Positions 25,089-32,815 of a stretch of 35,711 nt of DNA are shown piece after piece. Below the pieces are notes generated by a model. It was not told the DNA's origin. It saw only the letters and a program-made list of their open reading frames with translations, and did not search any database. The translations under genes and the position numbers were made by a program. This stretch comes from HKST-UBA85 sp035654775 (lineage in GTDB: Bacteria > Bacteroidota > Bacteroidia > Flavobacteriales > Flavobacteriaceae), in the NCBI GenBank assembly GCA_035654775.1, contig DASRWB010000002.1, positions 1-35,711 of the forward strand, read 5' to 3'. Position 1 is the first letter of the stretch. Each line of letters opens with the position of its first letter.

Positions 25089-26150
25089 ATGAGTAACATA
25101 GACCATACGCACAAAACCTTAACACAATTAGGAGATTTTTTAAGTCAGTTCAGCCGAGAAGAAATCAAAATAAAAGAGCATATTCCATACAACTCTCTTT
25201 TTTTTGAACCTTTCCAAAAGGCAATTCTTTCCGCTGAATCCCACAACGGATGGTTCACGAAGGAAAATGTATTATTCGCAATTGAACAATGGGCTAATGC
25301 ATTGACTGACAATAATATTAACACATGGATAAGTAAGTATAGCTTCAATGCAAAAATACCCAAAAAAGTAGCGGTAATTATGGCCGGAAACCTGCCTTTG
25401 GTTGGCTTTCATGACTTTATTTCTGTGCTTATTTCCGGTCATGAGGTGCTGATTAAACAATCATCCGGCGACAACTTGCTGCTACCTGTTTTGGTTAAAT
25501 ACCTGCAAGCGCTTGACGAGAGTTTAATTCACAGAATTTCTTTTACCGAAGGAAAACTGGAAAACTTTGATGCCGTTATCGCCACAGGAAGCAACAATAC
25601 AGCTCGCTATTTTGAATATTATTTTAGAGATAAACCGGCCATCATCAGAAAGAACCGAAATTCCGTAGCGGTATTAAGCGGAAACGAAACGCACGACGAA
25701 CTTAAGGCGCTGAGTGATGATATTTTCAGATACTACGGTCTTGGCTGTCGAAATGTTTCTAAGCTTTTTGTCCCTGAAGGCTATAATTTTAATGCGTTTT
25801 TTGAAGCGATATACCACTGGCATCCCATAATTAACGAAACCAAATACGCCAATAATTATGACTATAACAAGGCCGTTTACCTCATGAGTGAATTTAATCT
25901 GCTGGAAAACGGATTTTTAATGCTCAAAGAAGACCCTAGTTACAGCTCGCCTATCGCTAGTGTGTTTTATGAATTTTATTCAACTAAAGACGCTTTAAAA
26001 AACAAAGTAGCCAAAGATGCAGAACAAATACAATGTATTGTAGCTAAAGGATTTTTGGAAACCGAAATTGCTTTTGGTGAAACCCAGAAACCCAAACTCT
26101 GGGAGTATGCAGACAATGTGGATACTTTAGATTTTTTGTTAAAAATTTAA
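25089..26150 (+). CDS. Acyl-CoA reductase (LuxC-like)
   Basis: A 353-residue protein of the LuxC-type acyl-CoA reductase family within the aldehyde dehydrogenase superfamily. It would reduce an acyl-CoA or acyl-enzyme to an aldehyde using NAD(P)H. It has the Rossmann-like stretch VAVIMAGNLPLVGFHDF, VLIKQSSGDN, the ATGSNNTARYFEYYF segment and the candidate catalytic cysteine C220 in YYGLGCRNVSKLFVP. No lux genes, acyltransferase (LuxD) or synthetase (LuxE) are nearby, so light production is not implied. It lies 75 bases before serC on the same strand. The physiological substrate in Bacteroidetes is unknown to me. Confidence 0.88.
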   Translation: MSNIDHTHKTLTQLGDFLSQFSREEIKIKEHIPYNSLFFEPFQKAILSAESHNGWFTKENVLFAIEQWANALTDNNINTWISKYSFNAKIPKKVAVIMAGNLPLVGFHDFISVLISGHEVLIKQSSGDNLLLPVLVKYLQALDESLIHRISFTEGKLENFDAVIATGSNNTARYFEYYFRDKPAIIRKNRNSVAVLSGNETHDELKALSDDIFRYYGLGCRNVSKLFVPEGYNFNAFFEAIYHWHPIINETKYANNYDYNKAVYLMSEFNLLENGFLMLKEDPSYSSPIASVFYEFYSTKDALKNKVAKDAEQIQCIVAKGFLETEIAFGETQKPKLWEYADNVDTLDFLLKI

Positions 26151-26224
26151 CCTAAAAATCATGCCGCGTATACCGTAAAATTAGTCATAAATTACCACCT
26201 TTGTAACGCAAAATTCAATCAACT

Positions 26225-27286
26225 ATGAAAATACATAATTTTAGTGCCGGCCCAAGTATCTTGCCGCAGGAAGTCATTAAAAAAGCTTCTGAAGCCGTTT
26301 TAGATTTAGGCAACGGGCTTTCGCTTATCGAAATATCTCACCGTAGCAAAGACTTTGTAGATATTATGGAAAACGCCCGAGCACTTGCACTGGAATTACT
26401 GGGTCTTGAAGGAAAGGGGTACAAAGCTTTATTTCTACACGGCGGTGCGAGCACACAATTCTTAATGGTTGCGCTCAACCTGCTGGAAAAACGCGCCGGT
26501 TATTTAAACACCGGAACCTGGAGCGACAAAGCCATTAAAGAAGCCAAAATATTTGACGACATCTATGAAGTCGCTTCTTCAAAAAATGCAAACTACAACT
26601 ACATCCCGAAAGGATACACCATTCCTGAAGAATACGATTACTTTCACTGTACGTCAAACAACACCATATTTGGCACGCAAATCAAAGATTTCCCCGATTC
26701 TCCTATCCCAATGGTTTGTGACATGAGCAGTGACATTTTCTCCAGGGTATTAGACTTTACAAAATTCGATTTGATTTATGCCGGTGCGCAAAAAAATATG
26801 GGTCCTGCAGGAACTACGCTTGTCGTTATAAAAGAAGATATCTTGGGCAAAGTATCGCGTAAAATACCTTCAATGATGAACTACAAGTTGCATATCGAAA
26901 AAAGCAGCATGTTCAATACACCTCCGGTTTTTGCCGTTTACACTTCAATGCTCACCCTACAGTGGCTCAAAAACTTAGGCGGCATTGCTGAAATTGAAAA
27001 AAACAACGACAAAAAAGCACGACTTATCTATTCTGAAATTGATTTAAACCCACTCTTTAAAGGATATGCCGTAAAAGAAGACCGATCGATGATGAATGCA
27101 ACCTTTACCCTCCAAAACGAAGACCTGAAAGAAACCTTCGATACCATGTGGAAAGAAGCCGGAATTAGCGGTTTAAACGGCCATAGAAGCGTAGGCGGGT
27201 ATCGGGCTTCCATGTACAACGCACTTTCGCTGGACAGCGTAAAAGTTTTGGTTGAAGTAATGAGCGAATTGGAAAGAAAAGCATAA
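26225..27286 (+). CDS. serC: Phosphoserine aminotransferase
   Basis: A 353-residue class V aminotransferase that converts 3-phosphohydroxypyruvate and glutamate to 3-phosphoserine (and can serve in PLP synthesis). It begins with the family signature NFSAGPSILPQEVI and has LIEISHRSKDF, HGGASTQFLM, the Asp-containing VCDMSSDIFSR loop and the PLP lysine K190 (YAGAQKNMGPAGTTLVVI). The C-terminal substrate-binding segment GLNGHRSVGGYRASMYNA is intact. It is three bases upstream of serA, so the two make a serine-biosynthesis operon. A near-consensus CACCTTTG lies about 25 bases before the start. Confidence 0.96.
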   Translation: MKIHNFSAGPSILPQEVIKKASEAVLDLGNGLSLIEISHRSKDFVDIMENARALALELLGLEGKGYKALFLHGGASTQFLMVALNLLEKRAGYLNTGTWSDKAIKEAKIFDDIYEVASSKNANYNYIPKGYTIPEEYDYFHCTSNNTIFGTQIKDFPDSPIPMVCDMSSDIFSRVLDFTKFDLIYAGAQKNMGPAGTTLVVIKEDILGKVSRKIPSMMNYKLHIEKSSMFNTPPVFAVYTSMLTLQWLKNLGGIAEIEKNNDKKARLIYSEIDLNPLFKGYAVKEDRSMMNATFTLQNEDLKETFDTMWKEAGISGLNGHRSVGGYRASMYNALSLDSVKVLVEVMSELERKA

Positions 27287-27289
27287 AAA

Positions 27290-28240
27290 ATGAAAATATT
27301 AGCAAACGACGGAATTTCACAAAGCGGAATAAACGCACTGGAAAGCGCGGGTTTTGAAGTGATTACAACAAATGTAGCTCAGGAACAACTCGCCGATTTC
27401 ATCAACAAAAACAACATTGCCGTACTGCTGGTCCGCAGCGCTACTACAGCAAGAAAAGAACTTATCGACGCTTGTCCTTCACTTAAAATTATAGGTAGAG
27501 GTGGCGTAGGTATGGACAACATTGACGTAGATTACGCCAAAAGCAAAGGCCTGCATGTGATTAATACACCAGAGGCTTCATCCCACGCGGTGGCCGAACT
27601 TGTTTTTGCCCATTTGTACAGCCTGGCTCGTTTTTTACACCACGCAAACAGAGATATGCCGCTGGAAGGCGACAGCAATTTTAAAGCCCTTAAAAAAGCC
27701 TATGCCAAAGGAAAAGAGCTTAAAGGCAAAACCCTGGGTATTCTTGGCTTTGGCCGAATTGGGCAAGCTACAGCCAAAATAGGCCTCGGTTTAGGAATGA
27801 AGGTAATTGCCTTCGACCCGCTTATCGAAAAAGAAACCCTGGTACTTGATTTTTTTGACGGGCAAAAAGTTTCTTTCACCATTCAAACCATCTCAAAAGA
27901 AGACGTATTAAAACAATCCGATTTTATCTCGCTACACGTTCCTGCACAAAAGGAATATGTCATTGACACTGCCGAATTCAATCTCATGAAAAACGGCGTT
28001 ATTCTTGCCAATGCAGCCCGTGGCGGCGTCGTTAACGAAGTAGCTTTAGTAAATGCCATTGAAAGCGGGAAAGTAGCCGGAGCTGCATTAGATGTCTTTG
28101 AAAACGAACCCAATCCTGAAGTACAACTGTTAATGAACCCCGCATTGTCCCTTACCCCGCATACCGGCGCTTCTACCAATGAAGCTCAAGACCGAATAGC
28201 TAGTGATTTGGCTTCTCAAATAATCCGTATTCTTAAATAA
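27290..28240 (+). CDS. serA: D-3-phosphoglycerate dehydrogenase, short form
   Basis: A 316-residue D-isomer-specific 2-hydroxyacid dehydrogenase that oxidises 3-phosphoglycerate to 3-phosphohydroxypyruvate, the step before SerC. It shows GRGGVGMDNID, the NAD-binding GILGFGRIGQ, LHVPAQKEYVID, NAARGGVVNE (substrate Arg) and the catalytic His H291 in TPHTGAST. It ends right after the catalytic domain: the ACT domain responsible for serine feedback inhibition in E. coli SerA is absent, so feedback control, if any, must act otherwise. It is directly downstream of serC and followed by a strong terminator. A general 2-hydroxyacid dehydrogenase role is possible but less likely given the operon. Confidence 0.93.
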   Translation: MKILANDGISQSGINALESAGFEVITTNVAQEQLADFINKNNIAVLLVRSATTARKELIDACPSLKIIGRGGVGMDNIDVDYAKSKGLHVINTPEASSHAVAELVFAHLYSLARFLHHANRDMPLEGDSNFKALKKAYAKGKELKGKTLGILGFGRIGQATAKIGLGLGMKVIAFDPLIEKETLVLDFFDGQKVSFTIQTISKEDVLKQSDFISLHVPAQKEYVIDTAEFNLMKNGVILANAARGGVVNEVALVNAIESGKVAGAALDVFENEPNPEVQLLMNPALSLTPHTGASTNEAQDRIASDLASQIIRILK

Positions 28241-28261
28241 GATACGCTTTGTTGAAAATTT

Positions 28262-28296
28262 AATGCCTTAATAGAAAAACCATTAAGGCATTTTTT
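28262..28296 (+). terminator. Intrinsic terminator after serC-serA
   Basis: AATGCCTTAAT (28262-28272) and ATTAAGGCATT (28282-28292) form a perfect 11-bp stem with a nine-base loop, running into a T-run (28291-28296). It lies 21 bases after the serA stop. Confidence 0.9.
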
Positions 28297-28342
28297 GTAC
28301 CTTAATCTTATTATTCTATAACAATCACCAAAACTAGAAAAC

Positions 28343-28981
28343 ATGGAAGGAATTTTAGATTTAGTAAACAGCAACCTGGGCAAAACCATTGTAAACGGAG
28401 TGTCTAACGAAACCGGGCAACCACAGGACAAAACAAACCAACTGTTAACCATGGCGCTTCCGGTTTTAATGCAGGCCATGAAACGCAATGCCGCAACTCC
28501 GCAAGGTGCCGATGGTCTTTTAGGTGCTTTAAATACAAAACACGACGGCAGTATTTTAGACAATATTAGTGACTTATTTAACGGTGGTGTCAACCGGGAA
28601 GTCATTGATGATGGTAGCAAAATTTTAAGCCACGTGTTAGGCAACAAACAACAGCATGTTACTACAGCGCTAAGTCAAAAATCAGGAATAGACGCCGGTA
28701 ATGTTGCGCAAATCCTAAAAGTGGCTGCACCCATACTTATGGGGGTTTTAGGCAAACAAAAAAGAGAACAAAATGTGTCTTCTCAAAGCGGTATAGAAAG
28801 CTTGCTGGACAACTTGGTAAAAAACAATTCCGCACAGCAGGAACAAAGCTTTTTAGAATCTATCCTGGATGCCGACGGCGATGGAAGTGTGATAGATGAT
28901 GTCGCCGGAATGGTGCTTGGTGGTTCTAAAAAGAAAAGTGGTTTGGGCGGTTTGCTGGGCGGTTTGTTTGGTAAAAAGTAG
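28343..28981 (+). CDS. DUF937-domain protein with calcium-loop-like motif
   Basis: A 212-residue soluble protein matching the DUF937 family (YidB-like helical repeat proteins). Two similar helical halves are visible: LLTMALPVLMQAMKRNA with HDGSILDNISDLF (about 34-80) and ILKVAAPILMGVLGKQ with SFLESILDADGDG (about 124-182). D176, D178, D180 and G181 in DADGDGSVIDD resemble an EF-hand or dockerin calcium loop, but the usual acidic residue at position 12 is Val, so binding is uncertain. The C-terminus is Gly/Leu-rich and basic (GLGGLLGGLFGKK). There is no signal peptide. The function of the family is not established. It is isolated between the serA terminator and a lipoprotein gene. Confidence 0.85.
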   Translation: MEGILDLVNSNLGKTIVNGVSNETGQPQDKTNQLLTMALPVLMQAMKRNAATPQGADGLLGALNTKHDGSILDNISDLFNGGVNREVIDDGSKILSHVLGNKQQHVTTALSQKSGIDAGNVAQILKVAAPILMGVLGKQKREQNVSSQSGIESLLDNLVKNNSAQQEQSFLESILDADGDGSVIDDVAGMVLGGSKKKSGLGGLLGGLFGKK

Positions 28982-29071
28982 TCTTCTCCGGAAACCAACA
29001 GCTTTGTTAAATACGTTGAAATCAAGCAAAACACAAAGTATATTTCGTATCTTTAAGTAAAATTATTCGTG

Positions 29072-29503
29072 ATGAAAGCTGTACTTTATGTTCTTGTGCT
29101 CCTCGCCTTTGCTTTTAGTTGCAAAACCTCAAAAACAAATACCGATAAAACAAGCACCGGTAATACCGTTGAAAACGACACGGTAAGAATAGCCAATGAC
29201 GATTTAGAATACGAAATCATCATTATCGATCCCGGATTTAATACCTGGCTGGAAACTATGGCTAGACCCAGAGGCTTTCACTCGCAGCAGTACATGGAAG
29301 CCAGAAATATTTTGTTTGTTACCGAATGGAACCAGCGTGTATTGCAGCCTCAACGTTTCGACCCAAGACTTTACGAGCTCCAAATAGATTACCGGCAAGG
29401 CATAGACTACGGCTATGAAGTAAACTATAAACTCTACAACTATTTTATTTATTTTCAACTGAAATACAAGCAACAATTAAGCAATTTTGTACCTCGAATT
29501 TAA
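29072..29503 (+). CDS. Small lipoprotein (DUF6146-like)
   Basis: The ATG at 29072 gives 143 residues; a GTG one codon upstream is possible. MKAVLYVLVLLAFAFSC is a lipoprotein signal peptide with the acylated cysteine at about residue 17. A Thr/Asn/Lys-rich linker follows, then a conserved globular part (YEIIIIDPGFNTWLETMA, NILFVTEWNQRV, YELQIDYRQGIDYGYEVNYKLYNYFIYFQLKY). I recognise this as a Flavobacteriaceae family annotated DUF6146, from memory, so the number should be checked. Function is unknown. It is 39 bases upstream of a small membrane protein gene on the same strand. Confidence 0.78.
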   Translation: MKAVLYVLVLLAFAFSCKTSKTNTDKTSTGNTVENDTVRIANDDLEYEIIIIDPGFNTWLETMARPRGFHSQQYMEARNILFVTEWNQRVLQPQRFDPRLYELQIDYRQGIDYGYEVNYKLYNYFIYFQLKYKQQLSNFVPRI

Positions 29504-29514
29504 GTTAGTTTCAC

Positions 29515-29522
29515 TAATTTTG
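29515..29522 (+). promoter_or_regulatory. Putative -7 element before the small membrane protein gene
   Basis: TAATTTTG at 29515-29522 matches TAnnTTTG and lies 19 bases before the start codon at 29542. A TTTG at 29486-29489 is 25 bases upstream, longer than usual. It may drive the operon of small membrane protein, His-rich protein and TonB receptor. Confidence 0.4.
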
Positions 29523-29541
29523 CAGGAAATTATTTTTTTAA

Positions 29542-29868
29542 ATGGAGAAACTTAAAAAGCGCTGGGGCATTACTTCTAATTGGCAAATACTTATCATTTT
29601 AATTGTATTCTCTATTACCGGAACCACTTCTTTATTTGTAACCGAGCCTCTACTGGATGCTGCCGGTTTGGTAAAAGAAAACTTTACCCATACCGTTTGG
29701 GCTACCATCTTGTATTATATTGTAAGGCTAACGTTAATTCTTATTGTATACCAGTTTCTCCTGCTGGGCTTTGGATGGCTCTTTGGGCAGTATAGTTTCT
29801 TCTGGAACATCGTGCGTAAAATGTTAGTCCGTATCGGCTTTAAGTCCCTGAAAAGAGAAAATGAATAA
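29542..29868 (+). CDS. Small two-helix membrane protein (DUF6787-like)
   Basis: A 108-residue inner-membrane protein. It starts MEKLKKRWGITSNWQ, followed by a first helix (ILIILIVFSITGTTSLFVTEPLL, about 16-38), a short exposed loop, a second helix (about 52-78, ILYYIVRLTLILIVYQFLLLGFGW) and a basic, aromatic tail (FGQYSFFWNIVRKMLVRIGF). It resembles a small conserved Bacteroidetes family that I remember as DUF6787; the assignment is from memory. No function is known to me. Its end overlaps the start of the His-rich protein gene by eight bases, so these two are translationally coupled. Confidence 0.78.
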   Translation: MEKLKKRWGITSNWQILIILIVFSITGTTSLFVTEPLLDAAGLVKENFTHTVWATILYYIVRLTLILIVYQFLLLGFGWLFGQYSFFWNIVRKMLVRIGFKSLKRENE

Positions 29869-30193
29869 CCTCAAGTGGCATAACATCTTGTCTTCAGCGG
29901 CTTTGCTTTTAGCCCTGTGCTTGTTATTTCCCTCTGTGGTGAAATTTGCGCATATTTTTGAACACCACCGGCACGAAGTCTGTTTGGGCGAACATACCGA
30001 ACACCTGCATAAAGTGGATAAAGAGTGTGAGTTTTATAAATTTAAACTGAATGCTCCTTTTTCCATCCCCGAAAACACCTTTACCCTTGCCGCTGAAGAA
30101 CACCCTAAAAAAGACTTTCTCCTTTACTATACTTCTTCCTATTCTCTTACACCGCTTTATTTCTCTTTACGAGGTCCTCCTGCAAACGTTTAA
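29861..30193 (+). CDS. His-rich small exported/membrane-anchored protein
   Basis: A 110-residue protein without a family I can name. An N-terminal hydrophobic segment (about 9-31, LSSAALLLALCLLFPSVVKF) should anchor it in the inner membrane or act as a signal. The next part is rich in possible metal ligands: HIFEHHRHEVCLGEHTEHLHKVDKEC contains six His after the anchor's His, two Cys and several Glu. The C-terminal half has no special motif. It overlaps the upstream membrane-protein gene by eight bases and precedes a TonB receptor carrying a His/Glu-rich loop, so a role in metal capture or sensing is plausible. The function is inferred only from composition and context. Confidence 0.72.
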   Translation: MNNLKWHNILSSAALLLALCLLFPSVVKFAHIFEHHRHEVCLGEHTEHLHKVDKECEFYKFKLNAPFSIPENTFTLAAEEHPKKDFLLYYTSSYSLTPLYFSLRGPPANV

Positions 30194-30226
30194 AAAACAA
30201 CACCCTTTTCTATTTTTTTAACGTTT
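30184..30226 (+). promoter_or_regulatory. Inverted repeat before the TonB receptor gene
   Basis: AAACGTTTAAAAAA (30184-30197) and TTTTTTTAACGTTT (30213-30226) are 14-base arms complementary at 13 positions with a 15-base spacer. The left arm overlaps the stop codon of the His-rich protein gene, and the right arm ends 16 bases before the receptor ATG (30243). Both contain the palindromic core AACGTT. It may be an operator pair (for example for a metal-responsive regulator) or an mRNA hairpin tuning the two genes differently. Confidence 0.45.
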
Positions 30227-30242
30227 AATTCTTTTTTACAAA

Positions 30243-32465
30243 ATGAAATATTTTCTATACAGTATACTCGCGTTGGTGTGTTATACCACCTCTGCACAAC
30301 ATAGCCTGCAAGGCCACATTATAAATGCCGAAACACAGGAACCTGTTGCCTTTGCCAACGTATATTTTCCACAACTGGAAAAAGGAACCCTGTCCGACGA
30401 AACGGGACAATTCAGCATAAACAATTTACCCGGCGGAACCCACAAACTCATCTGCTCCTTTTTAGGTTTTGAAACCGTATCCCTCAATATAACGCTTCCC
30501 TATACCGAAGAACTAACCATTACCCTGCTGCCTTCGGTGGTTGAAATGGAAGAAATTATACTCTCTACTCCTTTCCATCAATTGCAAAGCGAAAACGTGA
30601 TGAAAGTTGAACACGCAAAAGTGGCCGACTTAAAAGCCGGAGGCGCGTTAACCTTAAACGAAGGTCTGGAACAAATTGCCGGTGTATCAGCCATCAGTAC
30701 CGGGCAAGGTATTGGAAAACCGGTCATACGCGGTTTAAGCGCAAATCGGGTCTTGGTCTACACACAAGGGGTGCGCCTTGAAAATCAACAATTCGGTGAC
30801 GAACACGGCCTCGGAATCAGCGATGCCGGTGTGGAGAGTGTCGAAGTTATTAAAGGTCCTGCTTCCTTATTGTACGGAAGCGATGCCTTGGGCGGCGTAC
30901 TCTACATAAACCCCGAAAAGTTTGCCCCGGAAAACTCCCAAACCGCCACCGGAAGTTTTGACTATTTTACCAACAACCACGGGATAAAAACCAGTCTGGG
31001 ATACAAAAGCTCTGGCGAAAACTTTAAATTCCTCTTTCGCGGAAGTACCGAAGCTTTTTCTGATTACAACACCAAAGATTATCGGGTAACCAATTCCCGT
31101 TTCAAAAGTGAAGACTTTAAAGCCGGTATGGCATTTCAAAATACCCATTTTAAAACCGAACTCCGATACAATCTCAATGCGTCCCGAATGGGTATTCCTG
31201 AAGAAATTGGTCTGCAAAGCTTAGCCAAAACCCCGCTACTGCCCTATCAAAATATTCACAACCATGTGCTAAGTTCTAAATCAATTGTGTTTTTCAATAA
31301 TTCCAGCCTGGATATAAATTTAGGGTTAACCTACAACGACAGAAAAGAATTTGAAGAACACCATCACGACGAACACGAAGAGGAAGAAGAGGAACACGAA
31401 GAAGAAGAGCACGAGGAAGACCCTTCTGAACCCGCTTTGTTTATGAAGCTAAAAACCTTTAACTACGACGCCAAGTATCACCTGCCTAAAACAGATAAAA
31501 TCGAAACCATAGTAGGTCTACAAGGCATGGTTCAGGAAAATAAAAACTATGGCGAAGAACTCCTTATTCCCGATGCCCGCATCAACGATATAGGGGCTTT
31601 AATTACGTCACACATTCATTTTAAAACCACCGATTTGCAATTAGGCTTGCGGTACGACCGAAGAAACATCACCACCGCACAACTGGACAAAGCCTTCAAT
31701 AGCTTTAATGCCGCTGTGGGAGCTAAATTTAACCTGTTTCAAAGCCTCACCCTGCGGGCAAACATCGCTTCCGGTTTTAGAGCGCCCAACCTGGCCGAGT
31801 TATCTTCCGATGGTTCTCATGAAGGTACCGGACGTTACGAAATAGGAAACGCCAACCTCACCAACGAGCAAAACCTTCAATTGGACCTTGCCCTGGAATA
31901 CCGAAACCGGCATATCGAAATCTTTGTCAACGGGTTTTACAACGCGGTGGACAATTACATCTATCTGCAACCCAATGGCGAAGTCATAAACAACGACCCG
32001 GTATTCTTATACACCCAAAACAACGCCACTCTTTTTGGCGGCGAAGCCGGTATACATATCCATCCACATCCGTTGGACTGGCTCCATATAGAAAGCAGCT
32101 TTGAAACCGTAACCGGAAAACAGGGCAGCAACCCCTTACCGCTTATTCCGGCCAACAGCCTGACCAATACCTTCAGAACCGAGTTTAACACCAAATGGTT
32201 AAACCGCGGCTACACCTTTGTAAAACTCCAAAGCGTGTTTAAACAAACCCGTGTAAGCGCTTTCGAAACACCTACGGAAGGATACCATCTGCTCAGTGCC
32301 GGTTTTGGAGGAAGCTTCAGTGTAAACAAAATGGAACTCGCTTTTACCCTTAGCGCAACCAATCTGCTGGACAAAACCTATATAGCCCACCTGTCCCGAC
32401 TAAAACCGGAAGGTATTTTTAACAGCGGAAGAAATATAAACCTGGGCATGAGTATAAAACTCTAA
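30243..32465 (+). CDS. TonB-dependent receptor, probable metal (zinc) uptake
   Basis: A 740-residue outer-membrane receptor. Signal peptide 1-19 (MKYFLYSILALVCYTTSAQ), a CarboxypepD_reg-like domain at about 22-105 (LQGHIINAETQEPVAFANVYF), a plug at about 115-225 (LTLNEGLEQIAGVSAIS, KPVIRGLSANRVLVY, VESVEVIKGPASLLYGSDALGG) and a C-terminal 22-strand barrel ending in NINLGMSIKL. At about 370-394 an extracellular loop is almost pure His/Glu/Asp (EFEEHHHDEHEEEEEEHEEE), similar in kind to the zinc-catching loop described for the ZnuD receptor. The His-rich small protein gene just upstream supports a metal role. Zinc is the best guess; copper, nickel or iron cannot be excluded. Confidence 0.9.
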   Translation: MKYFLYSILALVCYTTSAQHSLQGHIINAETQEPVAFANVYFPQLEKGTLSDETGQFSINNLPGGTHKLICSFLGFETVSLNITLPYTEELTITLLPSVVEMEEIILSTPFHQLQSENVMKVEHAKVADLKAGGALTLNEGLEQIAGVSAISTGQGIGKPVIRGLSANRVLVYTQGVRLENQQFGDEHGLGISDAGVESVEVIKGPASLLYGSDALGGVLYINPEKFAPENSQTATGSFDYFTNNHGIKTSLGYKSSGENFKFLFRGSTEAFSDYNTKDYRVTNSRFKSEDFKAGMAFQNTHFKTELRYNLNASRMGIPEEIGLQSLAKTPLLPYQNIHNHVLSSKSIVFFNNSSLDINLGLTYNDRKEFEEHHHDEHEEEEEEHEEEEHEEDPSEPALFMKLKTFNYDAKYHLPKTDKIETIVGLQGMVQENKNYGEELLIPDARINDIGALITSHIHFKTTDLQLGLRYDRRNITTAQLDKAFNSFNAAVGAKFNLFQSLTLRANIASGFRAPNLAELSSDGSHEGTGRYEIGNANLTNEQNLQLDLALEYRNRHIEIFVNGFYNAVDNYIYLQPNGEVINNDPVFLYTQNNATLFGGEAGIHIHPHPLDWLHIESSFETVTGKQGSNPLPLIPANSLTNTFRTEFNTKWLNRGYTFVKLQSVFKQTRVSAFETPTEGYHLLSAGFGGSFSVNKMELAFTLSATNLLDKTYIAHLSRLKPEGIFNSGRNINLGMSIKL

Positions 32466-32469
32466 TCCC

Positions 32470-32502
32470 AAAAGCGGCTCTTTTTTAAGAGTCGCTTTTT
32501 TT
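32470..32502. terminator. Bidirectional intrinsic terminator
   Basis: AAAAGCGGCTCTT (32470-32482) pairs with AAGAGTCGCTTTT (32487-32499), 13 bp with one G-T wobble and a TTTT loop, followed by a T-run. It starts five bases after the TonB receptor stop and reaches the end of the convergent membrane-protein gene at 32501; the A-run on the left gives a shorter T-run for that strand. Confidence 0.88.
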
Positions 32503-32779
32503 ATGTGCTATCCGAAGAATCTGCAGGGCTTTCCCTTTTTATCAGGTAAGTATAAATCCACATAAGCGTAAAAGTAGGAATAACATCCAGTCCCGGTATA
32601 GCCTCTTCTATAAACGAAAGTACCCCGGCAATTTTCCCTTTATTCCCTTTATACATAGCACTCATTAAAAACCCCGAAACCGGTGCCCAAATCAGGTCTA
32701 CTACGGTAAGCATACCTATAGCATCAAAAACAAGACTCAGGACCAGCTTTTTGTATTTACTTATACCGTATAAATGCAT
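32501..32779 (-). CDS. Small hypothetical membrane protein downstream of folE
   Basis: A 92-residue protein with two to three hydrophobic segments: LVLSLVFDAIGMLTVVDLIWAPVSGFLMSAM at about 12-42 (long enough for a hairpin) and VIPTFTLMWIYTYLI at about 66-80. The linker KGNKGKIAGVLSFIEEAIPGLDVIP includes an IPGLD turn. I do not recognise the family. It begins 36 bases after the folE stop on the same strand and is probably co-transcribed with it. A bidirectional terminator lies at its end. No link between its function and pterin synthesis can be shown. Confidence 0.75.
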   Translation of the reverse strand: MHLYGISKYKKLVLSLVFDAIGMLTVVDLIWAPVSGFLMSAMYKGNKGKIAGVLSFIEEAIPGLDVIPTFTLMWIYTYLIKRESPADSSDST

Positions 32780-32815
32780 TCTTAGTGTTTTTTGAAAATC
32801 CGGTCTTTCCGGAAA

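Noticed and set aside
25089..26150. Bioluminescence (lux) locus suggested by the LuxC-like gene
   Set aside because: No luxA, luxB, luxD or luxE homologue is nearby; neighbours are ferredoxin and serine-biosynthesis genes.
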